Assembly (NCBI RefSeq): GCF_026162365.1
Contig: NZ_JAOANW010000002.1
Location: forward strand, 310,001 to 374,000
DNA: 64,000 bases
Direction: 5' to 3'
From: Nitratireductor luteus
Lineage (GTDB): Bacteria > Pseudomonadota > Alphaproteobacteria > Rhizobiales > Rhizobiaceae
Below the pieces are notes generated by a model, which saw only the letters and a list, made by a program, of their open reading frames with translations, did no database searches and was not told where the DNA came from. Positions 45,595-52,594 of this stretch are shown one piece after another; position 1 is the stretch's first letter; the number at the start of each line of letters is the position of its first letter. The translations under genes were made by a program, and so were the position numbers.

Positions 45595-48338
45595 GGCTTC
45601 CGCCCCGCTGCCTGAATGGCCGCCAGAACGCGCGACGGCGTTGCCGGCACCTTTTCGATCTCGGCGCCGCTGGCATGGCGGATGGCGTTGAGGATGGCCG
45701 GCGCCGTCGGAATGAGCACGTGCTCGCCCAGCCCCTTTGCGCCAAAGGGGCCTTCAGGGTCCGGCACCTCCACCAGGATCGTCTCGATCGGCGGCACATC
45801 GCCGATTGTGGGGATGAGGTAGTCGTGCAGGTTTTCCGTGCGGCCCGGCACATACTCCTCCATCAGCGCAAGGCCGATCCCCTGGGCGATGCCGCCCTCG
45901 ATCTGCCCTTCGGCCAGGATCGGATTGATGGCCCGGCCGACATCGTGGGCGGCAGTGATCTTCAACAGTCTCACCGTGCCCAGCCTCATGTCCACCTCCA
46001 GCTCTACGATCTGGGCGCCATAGCCATAGACGGCATAGGGCTTGCCCTGGCCCTTCCCGTCGAGCGCGGTGGTCGGCGGATCGTAGGTCTCCTCGGCCGA
46101 GAAAGCATAGCCATGCGCATCGGCTGGAAGATTATCGAGTGACACATGGCGCACCGCCTGCCCTTCGCGAATGACCAGCACCGTGCCCTCCAGCGATATT
46201 TCCGCCGCGTCCGACACGTTCGCGAAACGCAGGATCGTCTCACGCAGCGCGCGCCCCGCCTTCTCCGCCGCCTTTCCCGAAATGAAGGTCTGGCGGGAGG
46301 CGGATGTCTTGCCCGCGTCGGGCGTGATGCCGGTATCGCCGCCAAGCAGCGTGAAGGCCGACAGCGGCAGGCCGCTGGCGTCGGCGCATATCTGCGCGAT
46401 CACCGTGTTCGATCCCTGGCCGATATCGACGGCGCCCTGATGCAGGACGACGGCGCCGTCACGCGAAATTCCGACCCTGATCGTCGAGGGATTGGGCAGC
46501 GCCGTGTTTCCGCAGCCATACCAGCAAGAGGCGACGCCAATCCCCCGCCGCGTCTTGAAGCTCTCCTTGTTGAAGCTTTCCGCATCAGCCAGCGCGCGCT
46601 CCCAGTGCGGCCGCAGTTGCTCCAGACATTGGCGGATGCCGACGCCATGAAGTTCCTGGCCGCAGGTCGTCCGGTCGCCGTCCGACAGCGCATTGACCAG
46701 CCGGAATTCCAGTCGGTCCATCCCCAGCTTCCCGGCCAGGCGGTCGTAGAGCGTCTCCTGCATGATGGTCGCCTGCGGCACGCCGAAGCCGCGAAAGGCA
46801 CCGGAGATCGGCCCGTTGGTATGGATCGCGCGGCCGACCGCGCGGTAATTCGGCGTCCTGTATGGGCCCGACGCGTGCACCGGCACGCGATTGGCCACCG
46901 TCGGACCCCAGCTTGCGTAAGCGCCTGTGTTGAAGTCACCCTCGAAGATCATGCCGGTGATCCGGCCTTGTGCATCGGCGCCGATGCGGGCCTGCATTCT
47001 GGCGGGGTGGCGCTTGGTGGTCGACCGCATGGAATCGCCGCGGCTATAGACGAGAGCCGCCGGCCTGCCGGTTTTAAGCGCCACGAGGCCGATGAGCGGT
47101 TGAAGCGAGACGTCGAGCTTGGACCCGAACCCGCCGCCCGTCGCCAGCGGCACGATCCGCACCTTTTCCGGCGGCAGGCCCAACACCTTGGCCGTGTCGT
47201 CGCGATCCATGAAAGGGGCCTGGGTGCAGGCTTTTATGACCAGCGTGTCGCCATCGACCATGGCATAGCCGGCTTCCGGCTCGATATAGGCATGCTCCAC
47301 ATAAGAGGTCTCCATCGAGCCCTCGACTATGGCCTTGGCGCGGGCGAGACCGGCCTCGGGGACGCCGCTTTCAACGAGCCCCTGCGTCAGGATGTTGTCC
47401 GGGCGGCCCTCATGAACCAGCTTTGCGCCGGGGGTTCTGGCCTCTTCCGTCGTCAGGCAATACGGCAGTTCGGTCCAGGCGATCGGAAAACTGGCCGGAT
47501 CGAGCGCCTCGATGGCGTCGCGTTCCCCTGCGATCAGCGCAACCGCTTCGCCCCGGAACCGGGCACGCCCTTCCGCCAAAGCCGGCTGATCGGCAAAGGG
47601 CGGAATGACGCCGAAGCGGTTTTCACCGGGGATATCCGCCGCCGTGAAGACGCCGACGATGCCCGGATGCGCCGCGATAAAAGCTTCCCTATCGCCGATC
47701 TCGAAGGTCGCGTGCCAAAAAGGCGAACGCACCACCAGCACCGAAAGCGCATCGGACGGCCGCTCGTCGGCGCCGAAGATCTCCCGCCCCGTTACCTTGC
47801 GCTCGCCGTCAAGGCGGATGGGCGAAGCGCCGACGGCCGCGCGCGGGGCGATGGTTCCGCTTTCGACGGCAACTGGCCTGTTTGCGTTCATCACCGCCTG
47901 CACGATCTTGCGGTAGCCCGTGCAGCGACACAGGACACCGCCCAGCGCATCCTGGACCTCGGCCTCCGAGGGTGCCGGGTTCTCATCCAGAAGCGCGCTT
48001 GCCGTCACCAGCAGGCCCGGCGTGCAGATGCCGCACTGTGCCGCGCCATGGCGAAGAAAGGACTGCTGAAGAGCCGAAAGGCGGCCGTTGGAGAGCCCTT
48101 CCACCGTGCGCACCCGCCGGCCCGCAACGTCCGACGCGGGAACGAGGCAGGCGCAAACGACCTCGCCGTCGACCAGCACCGAGCACGCGCCGCAATCGCC
48201 GGCGTCGCAGCCGACCTTGGTTCCCGTCAACCCGACCTTATCGCGCAGAAGCGCGGAAAGCCGCTGAACCGGAGCAGTTTCGACGACGATCGGCCGCCCG
48301 TTGACCTCAAACGATAGGGAAATGCTTCCACCGCTCAT
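45591..48338 (-). CDS. Molybdenum hydroxylase, fused 2Fe-2S and molybdopterin subunit
   Basis: A 915-residue xanthine-oxidase-family protein. Residues 1-155 form the two 2Fe-2S domains: C44, C49, C52, C64 and then C102, C105, C137, C139. Residues about 170-910 are the molybdopterin-binding subunit, with GGGFGSK, AFRGFGVPQATIMQE and catalytic glutamate E872 in GPFGAKGLGEHV. Such enzymes hydroxylate N-heterocycles at carbon next to nitrogen, using water. The FAD part is a separate protein (next gene), so the order here is FeS-Mo plus FAD. Nicotinate is the best guess for substrate given the reductase next to it; a purine or other heterocycle is possible. Confidence 0.9.
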   Translation of the reverse strand: MSGGSISLSFEVNGRPIVVETAPVQRLSALLRDKVGLTGTKVGCDAGDCGACSVLVDGEVVCACLVPASDVAGRRVRTVEGLSNGRLSALQQSFLRHGAAQCGICTPGLLVTASALLDENPAPSEAEVQDALGGVLCRCTGYRKIVQAVMNANRPVAVESGTIAPRAAVGASPIRLDGERKVTGREIFGADERPSDALSVLVVRSPFWHATFEIGDREAFIAAHPGIVGVFTAADIPGENRFGVIPPFADQPALAEGRARFRGEAVALIAGERDAIEALDPASFPIAWTELPYCLTTEEARTPGAKLVHEGRPDNILTQGLVESGVPEAGLARAKAIVEGSMETSYVEHAYIEPEAGYAMVDGDTLVIKACTQAPFMDRDDTAKVLGLPPEKVRIVPLATGGGFGSKLDVSLQPLIGLVALKTGRPAALVYSRGDSMRSTTKRHPARMQARIGADAQGRITGMIFEGDFNTGAYASWGPTVANRVPVHASGPYRTPNYRAVGRAIHTNGPISGAFRGFGVPQATIMQETLYDRLAGKLGMDRLEFRLVNALSDGDRTTCGQELHGVGIRQCLEQLRPHWERALADAESFNKESFKTRRGIGVASCWYGCGNTALPNPSTIRVGISRDGAVVLHQGAVDIGQGSNTVIAQICADASGLPLSAFTLLGGDTGITPDAGKTSASRQTFISGKAAEKAGRALRETILRFANVSDAAEISLEGTVLVIREGQAVRHVSLDNLPADAHGYAFSAEETYDPPTTALDGKGQGKPYAVYGYGAQIVELEVDMRLGTVRLLKITAAHDVGRAINPILAEGQIEGGIAQGIGLALMEEYVPGRTENLHDYLIPTIGDVPPIETILVEVPDPEGPFGAKGLGEHVLIPTAPAILNAIRHASGAEIEKVPATPSRVLAAIQAAGRKP

Positions 48339-49192
48339 GCCGCAACGCCTCGCTCTGCGTCGGTGAAAGCGGCTTGGAGCAGCGCCCTTTCAACGATCTC
48401 TCGCGCCCCCAGCCTGCGATATTCGGCACTGCCGCGAACGTCGTCGATGGGGGACAATTCCGAAAGTGGATAATCTACGACAAGTTCTGATATATTACTG
48501 ATATATCTACCGATCAGCGCTTGCTCCAATCCCTCGATCCGCTGCGCCACTGCCGAGCAGGAGCCGACGGCGACCGCCGCCTCCACGATTCGCTCTCCTT
48601 CCAGCGCGATGCGCGCCGCAGCCATGGCGATGGATATGATGAGGTAGCGCCGCGCACCGAGCTTCACGAAGCTGGACCGGCCGGCCGTCGCGTGCCTGGG
48701 CACATGCACCGCCGTTACGAGCTCGCCGGGCCGAAGCGCCGTTTTGCGGTTGCCGAGAACGAATTCGGACAGCCGGACCAGACGCTGGCCTTCATCGGCA
48801 GAACGTAGCTCAACGCGCGCGTCCAGCGCCAAGAGAGGCGGCATCCCATCGGCGGCGGGAGAAGCGTTGCACAGATTGCCGGCCACCGTCCCACGGTTCT
48901 GGATCTGGATGGAACCCACCTCGCGCGCGGCCTGCTTGAGCATGTCGAAGGCCGGCGGCAGGGGATGGCGCATGATCTCGGTCCAGCTCGTCCGCGCGCC
49001 GATGACGACATGGTCATCCGTCTCGGTGATGCCGGCGAGCTCCGGCAGTCCGTTGATGTCGAGCACGTCTTGTTTGAGGGGCCCGGCACCCAGTGCCGGG
49101 TAGAAATCGGTGCCGCCCGCAAGCACGGTCCATGGCTTCTGCTTCAGCAGAAGCAGCGCCTCCTCGAGTTCGGTCGGTCTGGCATAGTCCAT
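48335..49192 (-). CDS. Molybdenum hydroxylase, FAD-binding subunit
   Basis: A 285-residue CoxM/xanthine dehydrogenase middle-subunit-like flavoprotein. The FAD pyrophosphate motif is TVLAGGTDFYPAL (residues 22-34), with GSIQIQNRGTVAGNLCNASPAADGMPPLLALDA and the C-terminal CO-dehydrogenase-flavoprotein domain from about residue 175. ATG at 49192 is preferred over the upstream start because it begins the conserved MDYARPTELEEAL. It is the first gene of the operon. Its stop overlaps the start of the FeS-Mo subunit (ATGA). A 9-bp direct repeat CTGATATAT (48487, 48498) lies inside it. Confidence 0.9.
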   Translation of the reverse strand: MDYARPTELEEALLLLKQKPWTVLAGGTDFYPALGAGPLKQDVLDINGLPELAGITETDDHVVIGARTSWTEIMRHPLPPAFDMLKQAAREVGSIQIQNRGTVAGNLCNASPAADGMPPLLALDARVELRSADEGQRLVRLSEFVLGNRKTALRPGELVTAVHVPRHATAGRSSFVKLGARRYLIISIAMAAARIALEGERIVEAAVAVGSCSAVAQRIEGLEQALIGRYISNISELVVDYPLSELSPIDDVRGSAEYRRLGAREIVERALLQAAFTDAERGVAA

Positions 49193-49309
49193 GGCTTGCC
49201 TGCCTGCCTCGTCTTGCACGCCGCGCACCGCCGCTGCCTTCGATCAGTGTCGAACCGGGCGGCACGCTCCTGTCCCAGCGCCATTCTTGTTGGTCTGCGG
49301 CGCAAACTC

Positions 49310-49325
49310 GTTTGTATACGAATGA
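49310..49325 (+). promoter_or_regulatory. Operator-like motif A between the hydroxylase operon and pncA
   Basis: GTTTGTATACGAATGA lies in the 212-base divergent gap, 80-95 bases before pncA and about 118 bases before the FAD-subunit gene. Its core TTTGTATACGAA is a near palindrome (5 of 6 pairs). It matches motif B (37055-37070) at 13 of 16 positions. Confidence 0.62.
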
Positions 49326-49404
49326 TACGCCGATGCGCCTGCTTGTCAAAGGGGAACATCCGGTCCACCCTTGCACCGATCACTCACATATGCGGAGGCA
49401 AGGC

Positions 49405-50010
49405 ATGGCCGATGAGGCGCTGATCGTCATCGACGTCCAGAATGATTTCTGCCCGGGCGGGGCACTCGCCGTGAACGAGGGTGACCAGGTGGTGCCGCTC
49501 ATCAACCGGCTGATCCAGCGGTTCGACCATGTAGTGCTGACTCAGGACTGGCATCCCGCCGGGCATTCGAGTTTCGCGTCCCGCCATGCCGGGAAACAGC
49601 CCTTCGAAACCATCGCCATGCCCTATGGCGAACAGACACTGTGGCCGGACCATTGCGTGCAGGGCACGCACGGGGCGGAGTTTCACGATGACCTGGAATG
49701 GACGAAGGCGGAGCTGGTGATCAGGAAGGGTTTCCGCAGGGAAATCGACAGCTATTCGGCCTTCTTCGAGAACGACCACATAACCCCGACGGGCCTTTCG
49801 GGCTATCTGCGCGAGCGCGGCATCACAAGGGTCACGCTAGCCGGGCTCGCCACCGATTACTGCGTGGCCTATTCGGCGCTGGACGCGCGCAGACAAGGCT
49901 TCGAGGCGACCGTCCTGCTCGACGCCTGCCGTGGCATCGACCTCGGCGGATCAATGGCGGCGATGGAGAAAAGGATGCGCGAGGCGGGTGTGGCGCTGGC
50001 CCAAACGTGA
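49405..50010 (+). CDS. pncA: Nicotinamidase
   Basis: Hydrolyses nicotinamide to nicotinate and ammonia, feeding NAD salvage or, here possibly, nicotinate catabolism. The 201-residue isochorismatase-fold enzyme has D10 (IDVQNDF), K108 and C153 as the catalytic triad (C153 in LATDYCVAYSA) and the metal site D48, H50, H54 in TQDWHPAGH. GGAGG precedes the ATG at 49405. It is divergent from the hydroxylase operon, and the operator-like motif lies between them. A hairpin terminator follows. Confidence 0.94.
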   Translation: MADEALIVIDVQNDFCPGGALAVNEGDQVVPLINRLIQRFDHVVLTQDWHPAGHSSFASRHAGKQPFETIAMPYGEQTLWPDHCVQGTHGAEFHDDLEWTKAELVIRKGFRREIDSYSAFFENDHITPTGLSGYLRERGITRVTLAGLATDYCVAYSALDARRQGFEATVLLDACRGIDLGGSMAAMEKRMREAGVALAQT

Positions 50011-50038
50011 AAAAACGGCGCGAAACGCTCCGCGCCGT
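50011..50038 (-). terminator. Bidirectional terminator between pncA and asd
   Basis: ACGGCGCG (50015-50022) and CGCGCCGT (50031-50038) form a perfect 8-bp stem with an 8-nt loop. On the minus strand it is followed by five T, ending the asd transcript. On the plus strand the T run is weaker, but it could also end pncA. Confidence 0.82.
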
Positions 50039-50062
50039 CGCTGTTTTCAGGCGAAAAAGGGC

Positions 50063-51097
50063 CTAAGCTGCCTGCTTTTTGGGCTGGATCAGCCCCTTTG
50101 CGACCAGCAATTCGGCGATCTGGACCGTATTCAGCGCCGCGCCCTTGCGCAGATTGTCGGAGACGATCCACATGGCCAGGCCATTGTCGATGGTCGAATC
50201 TTCGCGCAACCGGCTGATATAGGTGGCGTCCTCGCCGGCGCTCTCATAGGGCGTGATGTAGCCGCCGTCCTCGCGCTTGTCGATGACCTGGCAGCCCGGT
50301 GCCTCGCGCAGGATCTCGCGCGCTTCGTCGGCGGTGATCGGCTTTTCGAACTCAATGTTCACCGCTTCGGCATGGCCGATGAAGACCGGCACGCGGACGC
50401 AGGTTGCCGTCAGCTTTATCTTGGGGTCGAGCATCTTCTTGGTCTCGGCCACCATCTTCCATTCTTCCTTGGTGAAGCCGTCGTCCATGAAGACGTCGAT
50501 ATGCGGGATCACGTTGAAGGCGATGCGCTTGGTGAACTTCTTGGTGGAGATGGGATCGGCGACGAAGACGGCGCGCGTCTGCTCGAACAGTTCGTCCATG
50601 CCCTCCTTGCCCGCGCCGGAGACCGACTGGTAGGTGGACACGACGACGCGCCTGATGGTTGCCGCATCGTGCAGCGGCTTCAGCGCTACGACGAGCTGGG
50701 CCGTGGAGCAGTTGGGATTGGCGATGATGTTCTTCTTTCGGAAGCCTTCAACCGCATCCGGATTGACCTCCGGCACGATCAGCGGCACGTCCTGGTCGTA
50801 GCGAAAGGCCGACGAATTATCGATGACGACGCAGCCTTGCTTGCCGATCCTCGGCGAATATTCCTGGGAAACGCCGCCACCCGCCGACATCAGGCAGATG
50901 TCGGTGTCGGAGAAATCGTAATTTTCCAGCGCCTTCACTTTCAGCGTCTTGTCGCCGTAGGAGGCCTCCTGCCCCACCGACCGGCGCGAGGCAAGCGCCA
51001 CCACCTCATCGGCGGGGAAGCCGCGTTCTTCGAGGATGTTGAGCATTTCGCGGCCGACATTTCCAGTAGCGCCGGCTACGGCTATCTTGAAACCCAT
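50063..51097 (-). CDS. asd: Aspartate-semialdehyde dehydrogenase
   Basis: Reduces aspartyl phosphate to aspartate semialdehyde, the branch point to lysine/diaminopimelate, threonine and methionine. The 344-residue product has the NADP loop GATGNVG (residues 9-15), catalytic C130 in NPNCSTAQL, and VRVPVFIGHAEAVNIEF near the end. ATG at 51097 follows GGAG; the longer frame upstream is non-coding leader. A 39-codon Thr/Lys-rich ORF lies upstream on the same strand (51206-51325). Confidence 0.95.
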   Translation of the reverse strand: MGFKIAVAGATGNVGREMLNILEERGFPADEVVALASRRSVGQEASYGDKTLKVKALENYDFSDTDICLMSAGGGVSQEYSPRIGKQGCVVIDNSSAFRYDQDVPLIVPEVNPDAVEGFRKKNIIANPNCSTAQLVVALKPLHDAATIRRVVVSTYQSVSGAGKEGMDELFEQTRAVFVADPISTKKFTKRIAFNVIPHIDVFMDDGFTKEEWKMVAETKKMLDPKIKLTATCVRVPVFIGHAEAVNIEFEKPITADEAREILREAPGCQVIDKREDGGYITPYESAGEDATYISRLREDSTIDNGLAMWIVSDNLRKGAALNTVQIAELLVAKGLIQPKKQAA

Positions 51098-51162
51098 GAT
51101 TTTGAACTCCTGTCCCTCTCCGCTTGCTTTGGAAGATGCCCGCCGACCTGCGGGTTTCTCTT

Positions 51163-51181
51163 CCCCGGGCCGGACCCGGGG
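51163..51181 (-). promoter_or_regulatory. GC-rich leader hairpin before asd
   Basis: CCCCGGG (51163-51169) and CCCGGGG (51175-51181) form a 7-bp stem with a 5-nt loop; adding CTCT / AGAG with one bulged base lengthens it to 11 bp (51158-51185). It lies between the leader ORF stop and the asd ribosome site. There is no T run, so it would act by pausing or changing structure rather than as a simple terminator. Confidence 0.4.
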
Positions 51182-51205
51182 AGAGCGCGAGCGGGCCAAG
51201 GGAAA

Positions 51206-51325
51206 TCAGACCGTCTTGGCGGTCGTTTTTTTGGCCGTCGTGGTGGTGAAGCGGAGGCCCGCGCCGACATTCCCGGCGGTGCGGGGCGAAAGGCCCGAAA
51301 AATGCATCGCGATGGGATCGCGCAT
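51206..51325 (-). CDS. Putative Thr/Lys-rich leader peptide of asd
   Basis: A 39-codon ORF starting at ATG 51325 and ending at TGA 51206. Its last 13 residues are TTTTAKKTTAKTV: seven threonines and three lysines. Lysine and threonine are end products of the Asd branch, so this fits a ribosome-stalling attenuation leader like thrL of E. coli. GGAG lies nine bases before the ATG, and a TTGACT...TAAAAC promoter-like pair lies upstream. A second in-frame ATG at 51307 would give 33 codons. No homologue is known to me. It is short, so chance cannot be excluded. Confidence 0.55.
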   Translation of the reverse strand: MRDPIAMHFSGLSPRTAGNVGAGLRFTTTTAKKTTAKTV

Positions 51326-51351
51326 GAAAGTCAGCTCCGTTTACGCGCGTT

Positions 51352-51379
51352 GTTTTACGCTGAATTGGCGCGGAGTCAA
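51352..51379 (-). promoter_or_regulatory. Putative promoter for the asd leader
   Basis: On the minus strand TTGACT (51374-51379, 5 of 6 to the -35 consensus) is followed after 16 bases by TAAAAC (51352-51357, 4 of 6 to the -10 consensus). The predicted start would be about 20 bases before the leader ATG. Confidence 0.4.
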
Positions 51380-51476
51380 CGTGGTGCATCGGGCATGGTT
51401 CGCCGAAACGTGACTTGACCGACAGCCGCCGCGCCATACTCTGGCCGGGAGCGTCTAACGAATGCAGGAAACGATC

Positions 51477-51878
51477 ATGCGGACGAACCGGACGATTTCA
51501 CCCCTGCCGCTGCCCGCCCTGTTTATCGCGGCCCTCGTGTTTTTCGGCCTCGCCGCCCCAGCCTTTGCCCACCATGGCTGGGCCTGGACCGACAACGAGC
51601 CTTTCGAGCTGAACGGGACGATCGAGGAGATCTATATCGGCAATCCGCATGTCACCTTGACGGTGAGGGCCGAAGACGGCACCTGGCATGTCGACCTCGC
51701 CCCGCTCGCGCGGACCTTGCGTGCCGGTTTCGACGAGGACGCCGCCAGCGTCGGCGATATGGTGACCTGCCTCGGCTTCCGCTCCAGCGATCCGGCGGAA
51801 AGGACCATGAAAGCGGCTCGGGTGACGGTGAACGGCGCGACCTACGACGTCTATCCAAACCGCGTCCCCGACGCCTGA
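51477..51878 (+). CDS. DUF6152 family exported protein
   Basis: A 133-residue protein with a signal peptide (ISPLPLPALFIAALVFFGLAAPAFA) and a mature beta-rich domain HHGWAWTDNEPFELNGTIEEIYIGNPHVTLTVRAEDGTWHVDL. I recognise this as DUF6152, often exported proteins of unknown role next to a small polytopic membrane gene. Both ATG at 51462 and 51477 have possible ribosome sites; 51477 (AGGA upstream) gives the clean signal peptide. The HHGW just after cleavage hints at metal binding, unproven. Confidence 0.78.
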   Translation: MRTNRTISPLPLPALFIAALVFFGLAAPAFAHHGWAWTDNEPFELNGTIEEIYIGNPHVTLTVRAEDGTWHVDLAPLARTLRAGFDEDAASVGDMVTCLGFRSSDPAERTMKAARVTVNGATYDVYPNRVPDA

Positions 51879-51890
51879 CAGGCGCGGTCC

Positions 51891-52367
51891 ATGCTCGCCG
51901 AATGGCTCCAGGCACTGCATGACTGGCCGCTGGCGGCGTTCTTTCGCCGCTCCGTCTATGCCTATCCGCTGCTCAACGCGACGCATATATTCGCGCTGAC
52001 GCTGCTTGTTGGCACCATCCTGCCGGCCGACCTCAAGATACTCGGCCTTTTCCCGAAATTGGCGGCCGAGCCCTTTCTGCGGCTGATGACGGCAATCTCA
52101 GCCACGGGGCTGGTGCTGGCCGTGGCCACCGGCTTTCTGCTGTTTTCGGTTCAGCCGCTGGAATATGCCGCCAACGCGGCCTTCCTGACCAAGATCTCCC
52201 TGGTTGCGTTGGGCATCGCCAACGCGATCGTCGTCCGCACGAGTGTGGCTTGGCGAAGGGCTTCGGCGGGCGGGGCCACAGGCTCCGGCCTGCGGCTCGG
52301 CGCCTTGCTGTCGCTGGCCATATGGGTGGCGGCACTGTTCGCCGGACGCTGGATCGCCTTCATCTGA
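51891..52367 (+). CDS. Small polytopic membrane protein, DUF6644/DUF2214-like
   Basis: A 158-residue protein with four hydrophobic segments (YAYPLLNATHIFALTLLVGTILP, LMTAISATGLVLAVATGFLLF, FLTKISLVALGIANAIVV, LGALLSLAIWVAALFAGRW). The motif LNATHIFALTLLVG with one histidine in the first segment is typical of these pairs. It follows the DUF6152 gene by 12 bases and is presumably co-transcribed and functionally linked. Role unknown. Confidence 0.75.
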   Translation: MLAEWLQALHDWPLAAFFRRSVYAYPLLNATHIFALTLLVGTILPADLKILGLFPKLAAEPFLRLMTAISATGLVLAVATGFLLFSVQPLEYAANAAFLTKISLVALGIANAIVVRTSVAWRRASAGGATGSGLRLGALLSLAIWVAALFAGRWIAFI

Positions 52368-52418
52368 ATGCCGGAACAAATGCAGTTGGCCGGCCGTTGC
52401 AGGAACACGGAGGCCGCC

Positions 52419-52565
52419 ATGAACGAGCAGAAAGAGCAAAAGACCTACCGCGCCCGCGACACGCGCCAGGGCGACATCATCTTGCGCACGCTCCTGCGCA
52501 AGACGATCTTCATCGCCGGGCTTGTCGGCTTCGTCCTGCTGGCCTTGATGCTGAGCTTTCTGTGA
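52419..52565 (+). CDS. Short conserved single-span membrane protein
   Basis: A 48-residue product, too short for most annotation cut-offs: a charged N-terminal half containing TYRARDTRQGDIILRTLLRK and one C-terminal membrane segment (FIAGLVGFVLLALMLSFL). I recall very similar small proteins (RARDTRQGxIIL followed by a hydrophobic end) in many Rhizobiales, sometimes misnamed as peptide transporter permeases. GGAGG is placed well before ATG 52419. It lies 51 bases after the polytopic membrane gene. Function unknown. Confidence 0.78.
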   Translation: MNEQKEQKTYRARDTRQGDIILRTLLRKTIFIAGLVGFVLLALMLSFL

Positions 52566-52566
52566 G

Positions 52567-52594
52567 GGAAAATCCGGTCAGGCTGCCTGATCCG
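52567..52594 (-). terminator. Possible terminator at the leuB end
   Basis: Minus-strand hairpin GGATCAGG-CAG-CCTGACC spans the leuB stop codon and is followed a few bases later by TTTT. The stem is short with one bulge, so this is a weak call. Confidence 0.35.

Noticed and set aside
46146-48317. 723-residue open frame on the plus strand opposite the molybdenum hydroxylase
   Set aside because: Antisense shadow of a gene with all FeS and Mo motifs; the predicted product is Arg/His-rich and featureless.
49931-51418. 495-residue plus-strand frame across the end of pncA, asd and its leader
   Set aside because: Antisense shadow of asd and crosses a bidirectional terminator.
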